From Streptomyces pseudovenezuelae (GTDB lineage: Bacteria > Actinomycetota > Actinomycetes > Streptomycetales > Streptomycetaceae), in assembly GCF_029892565.1 (NCBI RefSeq), contig NZ_JARXVH010000019.1, positions 117,864-181,863 on the forward strand: a stretch of 64,000 nucleotides of DNA. Reading direction: 5' to 3'. Positions 8,457 through 16,328 of this stretch are shown here, piece by piece (the first letter of the stretch is position 1; the number at the start of each line of letters is the position of its first letter). Under the pieces are notes generated by a model, which saw only the letters and a program-made list of their open reading frames with translations, was not told the DNA's origin and searched no databases. The position numbers and the translations under genes are program-made.

Positions 8457-9482
8457 TCAGAGGTCGCGCCGTACGAGGAAGTCCAGCAGTGACCGAAGCT
8501 CGCCCACGGCCCGATCCGCCAGCGGGAGACCGGCCAGCGTCGTCTCCACGGCGGCGATGTGCCGCCGCGCCTCCGCCAGCGCCGCCGACCGGCCGCCCCC
8601 GGCCTCGATCAGGGAGGCCGCCTCCTCGATCGCGTCCCCGCGATCCAGCAACCCGGCCAGCCGACGGGACCCGGGACCCGGCGCGTCGAGCGCGGCCAGC
8701 ACCGGGAACGTCTTCTTCCGCTCCCGGAGATCACCGTGGACGGGCTTGCCGGTGACCAGGGGATCGCCCCAGATGCCCAGCACGTCGTCCACGATCTGGA
8801 AGGCGATACCGAGATGCCGCCCGGCCCGGTCGAGGTCGGCGGCGACCGGGGGAGGCGCGCCGCCGAGCAGGGCGCCGAGTGCCGCCGCGCAGCCCAGCAG
8901 GGCGCCCGTCTTGTGCTCGGCCATCGTGCGGTACTCGTCGGGCCGCACCCGCCCCGGACCCGTCCACGGGCGGCCCGCGAACAGCAGGTCGTCCGCCTGC
9001 CCGCGCACCAGATCGCCCAGCGCCGCCGACAGCAGACGCAGCGCCCGCGGTCCGGCCGGAGTGGCGGCGAGCGTCTCGACGGCGAGCGCGAAGAGCGCGT
9101 CCCCGGCGAGGACCGCGGGACCGGTGCCGTACGCCTTCCACACGGTGGGGCGGCGGCGTCGGGACTGGTCGCCGTCCATGATGTCGTCGTGCAACAGGGA
9201 GAAGGCGTGCACCAGTTCCACCGCGACCGCCGCCGGTACCCCGTCCGCTCCGGGCGCGCCCGCGCCCTCGGCCGCCAGCACAGCGAGGGCCTGCCGCACC
9301 CCCTTGCCGCCGGAGGCGTCGGCCGGTGCTCCGCCCACCTCGCACCAGCCGAAGGAGTAGGCGGCCATCTCGCCCACCCAGGGGTGCATGCGCCCGACGG
9401 CCTCCGCGAGCGCGGGTCGCACCAAGGTCCGGCAGCGGTTGAGGACTTGGCGGACATCCGCCGGCGCCTGGAGCGTGGTCAT
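8457..9482 (-). CDS. Polyprenyl (isoprenyl) diphosphate synthase
   Basis: A 341-residue trans-isoprenyl diphosphate synthase. The first Asp-rich motif is LLHDDIMDGDQSRRRRPTVW (DDxxD plus the Arg pair), and the second is FQIVDDVLGIWGD with KKTFPV downstream. These bind allylic diphosphate-Mg and IPP. The DDVLG form of the second motif is common in actinomycete GGPP-type synthases. The product chain length cannot be read reliably. Start ATG 9482 overlaps the stop of the upstream TPR gene (ATGA), so the two are translationally coupled. No terpene cyclase or phytoene synthase is adjacent, so the prenyl product has no obvious local consumer. Confidence 0.88.
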   Translation of the reverse strand: MTTLQAPADVRQVLNRCRTLVRPALAEAVGRMHPWVGEMAAYSFGWCEVGGAPADASGGKGVRQALAVLAAEGAGAPGADGVPAAVAVELVHAFSLLHDDIMDGDQSRRRRPTVWKAYGTGPAVLAGDALFALAVETLAATPAGPRALRLLSAALGDLVRGQADDLLFAGRPWTGPGRVRPDEYRTMAEHKTGALLGCAAALGALLGGAPPPVAADLDRAGRHLGIAFQIVDDVLGIWGDPLVTGKPVHGDLRERKKTFPVLAALDAPGPGSRRLAGLLDRGDAIEEAASLIEAGGGRSAALAEARRHIAAVETTLAGLPLADRAVGELRSLLDFLVRRDL

Positions 9483-10519
9483 CGCACGGCCTCCGCCCGG
9501 AGACCGAGCTCGACCTCGGCCCGTGCCACCATCTCCCTGGCGTGTCGCAGCCCGATCCGGTCCAACTCGCCGGCCAGTTCGGCCAGTTCGGCCGCCGTCT
9601 CGGCGCGGTCGCGGCCCAGTCGGGCCAGGGACTTGGCCAGCCCCAGACGCGCCAGCGCCTGCCCGCGTGGCTCGCTCATCGCCCGGAACTCCGCGAGCGC
9701 CTGTTCGTACAGATCGCGGGCCTCGGCGTAGCGCCCGGCCCGGTACAGGACGTTGCCGCGCATCTTGTGGTTGTAGGCCAGCGCGCTGGACAGCTTCATC
9801 GCCCGGCACGCCGTCTCCGCCTCCGACAGCAGCGTGAGCGCCCGCTCGGTGTCCCCGTCGCGTACGGAGACGATGTCGGCGAGGCCCCGCAGAGCCCAGG
9901 CGTGCCCGCGCCGGTCCTCTGCACCCGCCGCTATCTCGGCGGCCTCCTCGAAGAGGGCGTACGCCGTGTCGTAGGAACCGGTGTTGCGGTGGATCTGTGC
10001 GATGCCCTCCAGGGCCCATACCGTGTGCCGTGCCTCGCCGCGCCGTCGGGCCTCGGCCAGCAGTTGCTCGTGCAACCGGGCGACCGCGTCGTAGTCGCCC
10101 TGGATGCGGCCGGTCTCCGCCAGCCCCGCGAGGGAGTAGCCGCGGACGACGACATCGCCGCCCGACTTGCCCATCTCGGCTGCGAGTTGCAGCAGTCGGC
10201 GGGCCAACGGGAAGGCGCCCCGCTGTCGGGCGAGCGTGCCGCCGCTCCACAGCGCCCAGGCCATCGCCGCGATGTCCTCGGCCGCGCGAGCCGCACGGTA
10301 ACTGGCCTTCCACGCCCGGTCGGCGTCCCCGATCTGCCCCAGCCGGCGGTGCGCCTCGGCGACGGCGAGCCCGGAACGGGCCGCCTCCCCGTGCTGCCCG
10401 GCCTTCTCCGCCTCTCTCAACTCCCGGGTGCCGGCGGCCAGTACGTCGGTCAGTGAGGAGTTCACGGACAGGGTGGTGAGGGCGCCTTGGTATTCCGGAG
10501 CGTGTGCCTTGCCGTACAT
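9479..10519 (-). CDS. Tetratricopeptide-repeat protein coupled to the polyprenyl synthase
   Basis: About 346 residues made almost entirely of helical TPR-like pairs (for example AYALFEEAAEIAAGAEDRRGHAWALRGLADI and YAEARDLYEQALAEFRAMSEPRGQALARLG), with no enzymatic or DNA-binding domain visible. It is likely a protein-protein interaction scaffold or peptide-sensing partner. ATG 10519 is preferred because GAAAGG sits five bases upstream; ATGs at 10537 and 10594 lie in the palindrome-rich promoter. The gene ends in ATGA overlapping the polyprenyl synthase start, so the two form an operon. Confidence 0.8.
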   Translation of the reverse strand: MYGKAHAPEYQGALTTLSVNSSLTDVLAAGTRELREAEKAGQHGEAARSGLAVAEAHRRLGQIGDADRAWKASYRAARAAEDIAAMAWALWSGGTLARQRGAFPLARRLLQLAAEMGKSGGDVVVRGYSLAGLAETGRIQGDYDAVARLHEQLLAEARRRGEARHTVWALEGIAQIHRNTGSYDTAYALFEEAAEIAAGAEDRRGHAWALRGLADIVSVRDGDTERALTLLSEAETACRAMKLSSALAYNHKMRGNVLYRAGRYAEARDLYEQALAEFRAMSEPRGQALARLGLAKSLARLGRDRAETAAELAELAGELDRIGLRHAREMVARAEVELGLRAEAVR

Positions 10520-10536
10520 GGATGCCTTTCGGTCCA

Positions 10537-10604
10537 TATACACGATGCGTATACATCGAGCTATACATGCCTGCTCTACGCCCTGTGTATACACAGTGTG
10601 TATA
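10537..10604 (-). promoter_or_regulatory. Operator cluster of GTATAC-centred palindromes upstream of the TPR/prenyl synthase operon
   Basis: In this strikingly A/T-rich patch there is a perfect 14-bp palindrome CTGTGTATACACAG (10583-10596). A second near-palindrome, GATGCGTATACATC (10545-10558), has its centre 38 bp away. An inverted repeat TATAC-N7-GTATA (10537-10553) and further copies of TATACA/TGTATA are also present. This is the pattern of a dimeric repressor or activator site upstream of the minus-strand operon. The cognate regulator is not identifiable here. Confidence 0.7.
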
Positions 10605-10619
10605 GTGCGTCGAAAATAG

Positions 10620-10642
10620 GCCCTGGCCGGGAAGGCCAGGGC
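10620..10642 (-). terminator. Intrinsic terminator after the AIM24 gene
   Basis: GCCCTGGCC (10620-10628), loop GGGAA, GGCCAGGGC (10634-10642). On the minus strand the stem is followed by TATTTT, giving a classical rho-independent terminator for the gene transcribed from 11394. It insulates that gene from the next operon's promoter. Confidence 0.8.
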
Positions 10643-10716
10643 ATCACCTGTTGTCGATCAAGACGCCACTTCCGCCGCCGGGGTTGCTTGTGCGACGTAG
10701 ATCACTCGATGAGAGG

Positions 10717-11394
10717 TCAGTGCTGCTGAGCCTTCTGCGGGGTGGCCTCGCTGGGCCGCACGACGACGTACCCCTCGCCCTGGAGCATCAGCTGCACGGA
10801 CTCGCCGGAGCCGCCGCGCAGCATCGAGCCGATGGACTGCGAGCGGTGCAGCGAGGTCCCCAGGCCCGCCGTCCAGCCGACGACCGCGTCCGTGTCGACG
10901 TACACCGGATACTGCGGTGAGACCGGGATGACCAGCGGATTGCCCTCGCACACCAGGCCCAACTTGCCCTGCCCGGTGAAGACGCTGTTGAACAGGCCGC
11001 CGCCGGCGATGCCCGCGCCCTTCACGGTCGAGATCCGGTACGACAACGAGGAGTCGAAGCACAGGACGTTGCGGCCGTTGACGGTGAACTCGTCGCCCGG
11101 ATCGATGTCGACGACGAAACAGTTCTGCGCCTCGTGCGCGAACCACGCCTCGCCCTGTCCGCGCACCGCCATGAGCGGCAGGCCCTCACCGGTGACCGCG
11201 CGCTTGAGCATGCCGCCCACGCCCTGGCCCTTGCGTTCGAACTGCAGATTGCCGCGGTAGGCGATCATCGCGCCCTGGCGGGCGTGCATCTCGCCGTTCA
11301 CCGCGTACTTGACGCACTTGGCGTTCTCGACGGTCATTCCCGGCTGGACGGCCGGCTGGACCATGCGCTCACTGGAAAACAGGTCACCCTTCAT
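10717..11394 (-). CDS. AIM24 family protein
   Basis: A 225-residue beta-rich protein of the AIM24/TIGR00266 (DUF124) family, full length. Typical segments are NGEMHARQGAMIAYRGNL, GGMLKRAVTGEGLPLMAVRG, ALWFA-like EAWFAHEAQNCFVVDI and the C-terminal VVGWTAGL...GSMLRGGSGESVQLMLQGEGYVVVRPS. Proteins of this family form jelly-roll oligomers; in yeast Aim24 is mitochondrial, but the bacterial role is not settled. The start ATG 11394 has AGGA seven bases upstream; an in-frame ATG at 11430 lacks a good site. A strong terminator lies ~75 bases downstream. Confidence 0.88.
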   Translation of the reverse strand: MKGDLFSSERMVQPAVQPGMTVENAKCVKYAVNGEMHARQGAMIAYRGNLQFERKGQGVGGMLKRAVTGEGLPLMAVRGQGEAWFAHEAQNCFVVDIDPGDEFTVNGRNVLCFDSSLSYRISTVKGAGIAGGGLFNSVFTGQGKLGLVCEGNPLVIPVSPQYPVYVDTDAVVGWTAGLGTSLHRSQSIGSMLRGGSGESVQLMLQGEGYVVVRPSEATPQKAQQH

Positions 11395-11485
11395 GCGGGC
11401 ATCCTGGCCCGGACGGGTTGATTCCGCCAAGATCGTCGACGAGAACCTGACAAAACCGGGACGTTGCGGAGATCAGTGGCGGAGA

Positions 11486-12943
11486 TCAGGCGCCGAAGAG
11501 TTGGGTCCAGTACGTGCCCGACGGGCCGCCGCCCGCGAAGCCGATCCCGATGTGGGTGAAGTCCGGTTTGAGGATGTTGGCGCGGTGGCCGGGACTGTTC
11601 ATCCAGCCCTCCACGACCTCGGCGGGGGAGCGCTGACCGCACGCTATGTTCTCGCCGATCGTCCGGCGCCGGGAGCCCGCCCGGGCGGCCCGGTCCCAGG
11701 GCTGGCTGCCCTCCGGGGACGTGTGCGAGTAGAAGGCGCGGGCCACCATGTCCGCGCTGTGCGCCTGCGCGGCAGCGGTGAGGAGAGGGTCCGTGGCCAG
11801 CGAGGGCAGACCCGCCCTGGCGCGCTCCCTGTTGGTGAGGTCCACGACCTCGGCCGCCGTGCGGCTCAAGTCGCCGGGGGTGAGAGGCCGCGCCCACAGG
11901 GCGGTCCAGAACGTGTCGCCGGAGCGGCCGTCGGTGACGTACGCCAGACCGGCGTGGGTGAAGGCCGGGTCGGACAGGGTGCGCCGGGTCTGCTCCTCGC
12001 GCAGGCAGTAGTCGACGAACTCCGCGGGCGTGCGCGGACCGGAGACGAGGTGCTCGCCGATCGTCAGATACGTGTATCCCGTGGCGGTCACGCGTTGGTG
12101 GACGGAGACGCCGTCCCGGCCCTCGACACCGAGTTGCCCGGCCGCCGCCATCGCCGAGGCGTGGGCCCGTGCGGCGGACGTCAGCCGGGAGTCCAGGGCG
12201 ACGGGTGGCGAACCGGCCGTGGCACGGGCGGGGTTGATCAGGCGGAGGAAACCGTCGGGGTCGGGGGTGGGGGAGGACGAGGGCTGTCCGGCGGGTGCGG
12301 TGGGTGGGTAGGCGCTTCGCGGTGCGGGTGGCGTGGAGTGACCGTGGGAAGCGGGCGATGGTGAGGGCCCGCGCGGAGCGGGAGGCTTGGCTCGGCCTCG
12401 GGACAGGTTCGGCATGGACCAGCGGCGAGCTGCCGTCGGCGAGGGCACCGGTGGTTCCGCCGCGTCGTCGGTGACGTCCACGCCGAAGTCGCGGGCGATG
12501 CCCGCCAGCCCGTCGGCGTACCCCTGGCCCAGGGCCCGTATCTTCCAGGCGCCGCCCCGCCGGTAGATCTCGGCGAGCAGCAGCACGGTCTCCTGTTGCG
12601 GGCGCGGTGGGGCGAAGCGGGCGAGTTGGCGGCCACCGGGGGCGGTGAGGTGGAGGGCGGGTGCCGGCAGGCTGCCGAGTGGGGTGCCGGGGTCGGCGGG
12701 GCTGACGACCACTGTGATCCTGGTCGCTCCGGGGCGCAGCCTCGGCGGGTCGACGGTCAGGGTGTCGCCGTCGAGGCGGGCTCCCGGGGCGGACGGCTGG
12801 TTGTAGAACACGAAGTCGCCGTCGCCCCGGACCTTGCCGCCGTCGTCCGTGATGAGTGCGGAGACGTCGAAGGGGCCGGGCACCCGGACGGTCACGGCAC
12901 CGGCCGGGAGGGGCATGTTGCCGCCGGGGACCAACTCGGTCAT
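11486..12943 (-). CDS. TerD-domain protein fused to two CAP/SCP domains
   Basis: A 485-residue protein in three parts. Residues 1-165 are a TerD fold, the calcium-binding stress domain of tellurite-resistance-type operons (LTDDGGKVRGDGDFVFYNQP-like stretch, LLLAEIYRRGGAWKIRALGQGYADGL). Residues 166-240 are a Pro/Ser linker. Two CAP (SCP/PR-1) domains follow, with the hallmarks LINPARATAGSPPV and LTNRERARAGLPSL, HASAMAAAGQL and HSADMVARAFYSHTSPEG, and GENIACGQRSPAEVVEGWMNSPGHRANIL. No signal peptide is present, unusual for CAP domains, which are normally secreted. The start ATG 12943 gives the canonical TerD opening MTELVPGGNMPLP. Confidence 0.85.
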   Translation of the reverse strand: MTELVPGGNMPLPAGAVTVRVPGPFDVSALITDDGGKVRGDGDFVFYNQPSAPGARLDGDTLTVDPPRLRPGATRITVVVSPADPGTPLGSLPAPALHLTAPGGRQLARFAPPRPQQETVLLLAEIYRRGGAWKIRALGQGYADGLAGIARDFGVDVTDDAAEPPVPSPTAARRWSMPNLSRGRAKPPAPRGPSPSPASHGHSTPPAPRSAYPPTAPAGQPSSSPTPDPDGFLRLINPARATAGSPPVALDSRLTSAARAHASAMAAAGQLGVEGRDGVSVHQRVTATGYTYLTIGEHLVSGPRTPAEFVDYCLREEQTRRTLSDPAFTHAGLAYVTDGRSGDTFWTALWARPLTPGDLSRTAAEVVDLTNRERARAGLPSLATDPLLTAAAQAHSADMVARAFYSHTSPEGSQPWDRAARAGSRRRTIGENIACGQRSPAEVVEGWMNSPGHRANILKPDFTHIGIGFAGGGPSGTYWTQLFGA

Positions 12944-13049
12944 CGCGCCGCCCTGATGTGTCGTCGTCCGTGCCCCCGTGGGGGTGTCGGCACCCTGATG
13001 GGGTTGCCAGATCAACGTCCGTCAGGGCACGTGGGGTTCCCTGCGGCGA

Positions 13050-14258
13050 TCAGTTCCTGACCACGCCGGGCGCGACGTCCTCGTACCGCTCGGCGACCGT
13101 GACGGCACGCGACGACTTCGCCCGCTTCCCGCAGAACGCCGACTCCAGCGTGGCCAGCAGTGTGTTGAGCACCTCGCCGTTGTTGGAGGTGGTGGCGAGT
13201 GTCGCGAGGCTGCGCCTGCCGTCCTTGGAGGCGAAGGCGTACGTGTAGTAGCCCTGGACGGCGCCGGTGTGGCCGTAGACCGAGACCCCGCACGACAGGT
13301 CGCGGCGGCGCAGGCCGAGGCCGTACGCCTGGGTGCTGTTGACCGGGATCATGCGCTCCATCTGCTTCAGCCGGGCGGCCGAGGTGAGCCGGCCGCCGAG
13401 CAGGGCGGACAGGAAGGTGTCGAGGTCTCGGGTGCTGGAGATGATCGCGCCCGCGCTCTGCGCCCAGGAGGCGGTCTGTTCGGTCGCGTCGACCAGTGGG
13501 GCGCCGGCCCGGTCGGGGGTGAGGTAGCCCTTGGAGTGGCGGCCGGGGATCTTGGTGCCGGGGTGGAGGTAGAAGGTGTCGCGCAGCTTCAGGGGCTTGA
13601 AGATGCGCTTCTCGTACGCGGTCCGTACCCAGTGGCCCGTGAGCTTCTCGATGAGCAGGCCCGCGACGACGAAGTTGGTGTTGGAGTACGAGTAGGCCGC
13701 GCCCGGCTTGTTCGTGCGGGCGTGCCGCAGTGAGCGGTCCAGGAGTTGGCGGTAGGTGAAGACCTTGGTGCGGACCGCCTCGAAGCCGGGCACCGTCTTG
13801 GCGAACATGTCGTTCGTGTAGTCGTACAGACCGCTGCGGTGGCCCAGCACGTGCCGCACCGTGATGCGCCGGTCCGGGAGCAGGCCGGGCAGGTAGTGGT
13901 CGACGGAGGCGTCGAGGTCGAGCTTCTTCTCGTCGGCCAGTTGGAGGAGGACCACGGCCGAGAAGGTCTTGGTGACACTGCCGATGCGGAAACGGTCGGT
14001 GGTGGCCAGGGCCCGGCCGGTCGTGCGGTCGGCGACGCCCACGGCCGCTGTCCGCATGGTGCCGTGGTCGACGACGCGGGCCATGGCGCCGGGCGCGCCC
14101 TGCTGAACGGCCGTGCGCAGGACGCCCCTGAGGGCGGTGATGTCCGGTTTGGGGAGTGAGTTCGCCGACGCGGCTTGCGCCGGTACCGCGAGGAGGGACA
14201 GGGTGAGCGTCCCCAGGACCGCACCCTTGGCCAAGGATGCGATATCTGTCACATTCAC
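13050..14258 (-). CDS. Secreted serine hydrolase (D-Ala-D-Ala carboxypeptidase/class C beta-lactamase family)
   Basis: A 402-residue exported enzyme. An N-terminal Sec signal (LAKGAVLGTLTLSLLAVPAQAASA) precedes a penicillin-binding fold with all three motifs: SxxK as SVTK (RIGSVTKTFSA), YxN as YSN (AYSYSNTNFVV) and HTG (VYGHTGAVQGY). It is close to the R61 DD-peptidase family, so peptidoglycan stem-peptide trimming is the likely role. Start GTG 14258 is nine bases from AAGAAGG (14268-14274); the TTG at 14267 abuts that site. Its promoter region is shared with the divergent M4 peptidase. Confidence 0.9.
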   Translation of the reverse strand: MNVTDIASLAKGAVLGTLTLSLLAVPAQAASANSLPKPDITALRGVLRTAVQQGAPGAMARVVDHGTMRTAAVGVADRTTGRALATTDRFRIGSVTKTFSAVVLLQLADEKKLDLDASVDHYLPGLLPDRRITVRHVLGHRSGLYDYTNDMFAKTVPGFEAVRTKVFTYRQLLDRSLRHARTNKPGAAYSYSNTNFVVAGLLIEKLTGHWVRTAYEKRIFKPLKLRDTFYLHPGTKIPGRHSKGYLTPDRAGAPLVDATEQTASWAQSAGAIISSTRDLDTFLSALLGGRLTSAARLKQMERMIPVNSTQAYGLGLRRRDLSCGVSVYGHTGAVQGYYTYAFASKDGRRSLATLATTSNNGEVLNTLLATLESAFCGKRAKSSRAVTVAERYEDVAPGVVRN

Positions 14259-14385
14259 GCGGTGCAACCTTCTTCCGTCGAGTCACATCTCCACAGGAGA
14301 CGCACAGTTGGTCACTCGCTGATCACTGAGCGATGTGGGTTTGCAAAGTATTGCCATGGATCACGCTGAAAGCGATGATTTGGGC

Positions 14386-14414
14386 TTTACATGTCCATGA
14401 CTCGTACATAAGGG
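14386..14414 (+). promoter_or_regulatory. Possible promoter of the M4 peptidase gene
   Basis: TTTACA (14386-14391), a 17-base spacer and TAAGGG (14409-14414) resemble a vegetative promoter with a poor -10. It would give a ~95-base leader containing the two hairpins described next. Confidence 0.35.
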
Positions 14415-14421
14415 TTTCGCC

Positions 14422-14461
14422 CGAGGGCCCGACCAGCCCTCGTGGCGTTCAACTACGCCAC
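14422..14461 (+). promoter_or_regulatory. Two adjacent hairpins in the leader of the M4 peptidase gene
   Basis: Hairpin one is CGAGGGC (14422-14428), a 7-base loop and GCCCTCG (14436-14442). Hairpin two is GTGGCGT (14442-14448), a 6-base loop and ACGCCAC (14455-14461). They share base 14442 and end 36 bases before the ribosome site. They could be a stability element, an attenuator or a small cis-regulator. Confidence 0.6.
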
Positions 14462-14515
14462 GCCTCAGGGCGGTTGGGGATCCCGGCCGCTCTGTCAGGA
14501 AGGAAACCCTCACCA

Positions 14516-16312
14516 GTGCGTAGACCGCACATACGCAGCGTGGCGGTCGCCGTCGCCGTGACGACGGCCGCCACGGGCCTCGCGGGTACCGCCTTCGCCG
14601 ACCCCGCCGCGGGGGCGGGGTCCGCGACCGCCGCCGCCGAAAGCTCGACCGCGTCCGTGGTGGCCGCCGCCCGCGCCGCCGCGTTCGCCCACTCCTCGGC
14701 GACCGGCGTTCTGACCGGCGACGAACTCCAGGCCACGGACGTCCTGATCGACCCGGAAGGCGCGCGGCACGTCCGCTTCGCCCGGGCCCACCAGGGCATG
14801 CAGGTTCTCGGCGGCGACCTCGTCGTCCACCTCACCCGGCAGCTGAAGTACGCGGGCGTCACCCGCGCCGCCGACCACACGGTCAAGCCCGGCACCACCG
14901 ACGCCAAGCTCACGACGGCGCAGGCCGAGCAGAAGGCCGCGTCGGTCGCCAAGGGCGATGCCGGCCCCGCCCAACTCGTGGTCGACGCGCGTGACGGCGC
15001 CTCCGCCCTCGCCTACCAGGTGCGGGTCAGCGACTCCGGCACCACCGAGGGCGGCGGCTCCAGCACCGTCGTCATCGACGCCGTGACCGGCAAGGTGCGC
15101 AGCAACACGCCCGACAGCGACGAGTTCCTCTCGCCCGAGCTGCTCGAAACGCTGCGCGAGCGGGGCGAGAAGCTCGACCCCCAGACCGGCATCGGCTCGC
15201 AGGCCGCGGGGCTCACCGCGGCGTCGGGCGCGGCCGCCGTCCACTACCCGCAGACGGTCACGGGCAGCGGCAAGTCGCTCTTCGTCGGCAAGGTCTCGCT
15301 GACCATCACCCGGACGGCCGCCAAGAAGTACCAGCTCAAGGACCCCAACCGGTACGGCACCGAGACCCGGGACGCCAAGGGTTCGTTCACGGAGAACTTC
15401 GCCCGCGGCTCGGCGGTCACCAACACCACGCCGACCTTCGGCAACGGCGCGGTCTCCAGCCGCAACAGCGCCGCCGTCGATGCCCAGTACGGCGTCACCA
15501 AGACCCTGGACTTCTACAAGAAGACCTTCAGTCGCAAGGGCATCGCGAACAACAGCAAGGCCGCCAAGGCGATGGTCCACTGGGGCACCGAGGTGGCCAA
15601 CGCCTTCTGGGACCCCACCTGTGGCTGCATGCTCTACGGCGACGGTGACGGCGACATGTTCAAGAAGCCGCTCGTCGTCCTCGACGTCACCGGTCACGAG
15701 CTGACCCACGGCGTGGTGGACGCCACCGCCAAGCTGGAGCCCACGCGTGTCGACGCCGACGGCAACCAGTACGGCGAGCCGGGCTCGCTCAACGAGTCCC
15801 TCGCGGACATCTTCGGCTCGAACGTCGAGTTCTTCACCAACAACGCCAAGGACAAGCCGGACTACCTCATCGGCGAGAAGCTGGGCCTCGCCCAGAAGTT
15901 CCTGCGCCGCCTGGACCACCCCTCCCTCGACGTGCTCGAAGGCGCCATCGACTACTGGTCGCCGGCGGTCTACGACACCGAGGTGCACGCCGGTTCCGGT
16001 GTCTCCTCGCACGCGTACTACCTGCTCGCCGAGGGCAGTGGCCGCAAGACGATCGGTGGCGTCGCCTACGACTCGCCGACCTACAACGGCGCCACGGTCA
16101 AGGGCATCGGCCGTACCAAGGCCACGGCGATCTTCTACCGCGCCCTGACCCGCTACATGGTCTCCACGACCGACTTCCACGACGCGCGCGGCGCGACGCT
16201 GAAGGCCGCGAAGGACCTGTACGGGCTGAACAGCACCGAGTACCTGGCGGTCAACAAGGCCTGGGCCGGGGTCAACGTCACCCTGGCCAACACACCGGCC
16301 ACCCACCGCTGA
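14516..16312 (+). CDS. Secreted M4 (thermolysin-like) zinc metallopeptidase
   Basis: A 598-residue preproenzyme. A Sec signal (about 1-29, ending TAFADPA) precedes an FTP/PepSY-type propeptide (about 50-240) that should act as inhibitor and chaperone. The catalytic domain carries GHELTHGVVD (zinc ligands H394 and H398, base E395) and GSLNESLADIFG (third ligand E427), then the late histidine region SGVSSHAYYLLAEG. It is an extracellular protease for nutrient release. The start GTG 14516 follows AGGAAGGA (14497-14504) by 11 bases; the longer frame from 14333 would run through the leader hairpins. The gene ends next to a 15-bp hairpin lying in the convergent gene. Confidence 0.92.
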   Translation: MRRPHIRSVAVAVAVTTAATGLAGTAFADPAAGAGSATAAAESSTASVVAAARAAAFAHSSATGVLTGDELQATDVLIDPEGARHVRFARAHQGMQVLGGDLVVHLTRQLKYAGVTRAADHTVKPGTTDAKLTTAQAEQKAASVAKGDAGPAQLVVDARDGASALAYQVRVSDSGTTEGGGSSTVVIDAVTGKVRSNTPDSDEFLSPELLETLRERGEKLDPQTGIGSQAAGLTAASGAAAVHYPQTVTGSGKSLFVGKVSLTITRTAAKKYQLKDPNRYGTETRDAKGSFTENFARGSAVTNTTPTFGNGAVSSRNSAAVDAQYGVTKTLDFYKKTFSRKGIANNSKAAKAMVHWGTEVANAFWDPTCGCMLYGDGDGDMFKKPLVVLDVTGHELTHGVVDATAKLEPTRVDADGNQYGEPGSLNESLADIFGSNVEFFTNNAKDKPDYLIGEKLGLAQKFLRRLDHPSLDVLEGAIDYWSPAVYDTEVHAGSGVSSHAYYLLAEGSGRKTIGGVAYDSPTYNGATVKGIGRTKATAIFYRALTRYMVSTTDFHDARGATLKAAKDLYGLNSTEYLAVNKAWAGVNVTLANTPATHR

Positions 16313-16328
16313 CCTCAGAGATCAGAAC

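Noticed and set aside
8457..10568. A 703-codon frame joining the TPR region to the polyprenyl synthase
   Set aside because: The N-terminal half is out of frame with the TPR gene; the synthase has its own ATG at 9482 coupled to the TPR stop.
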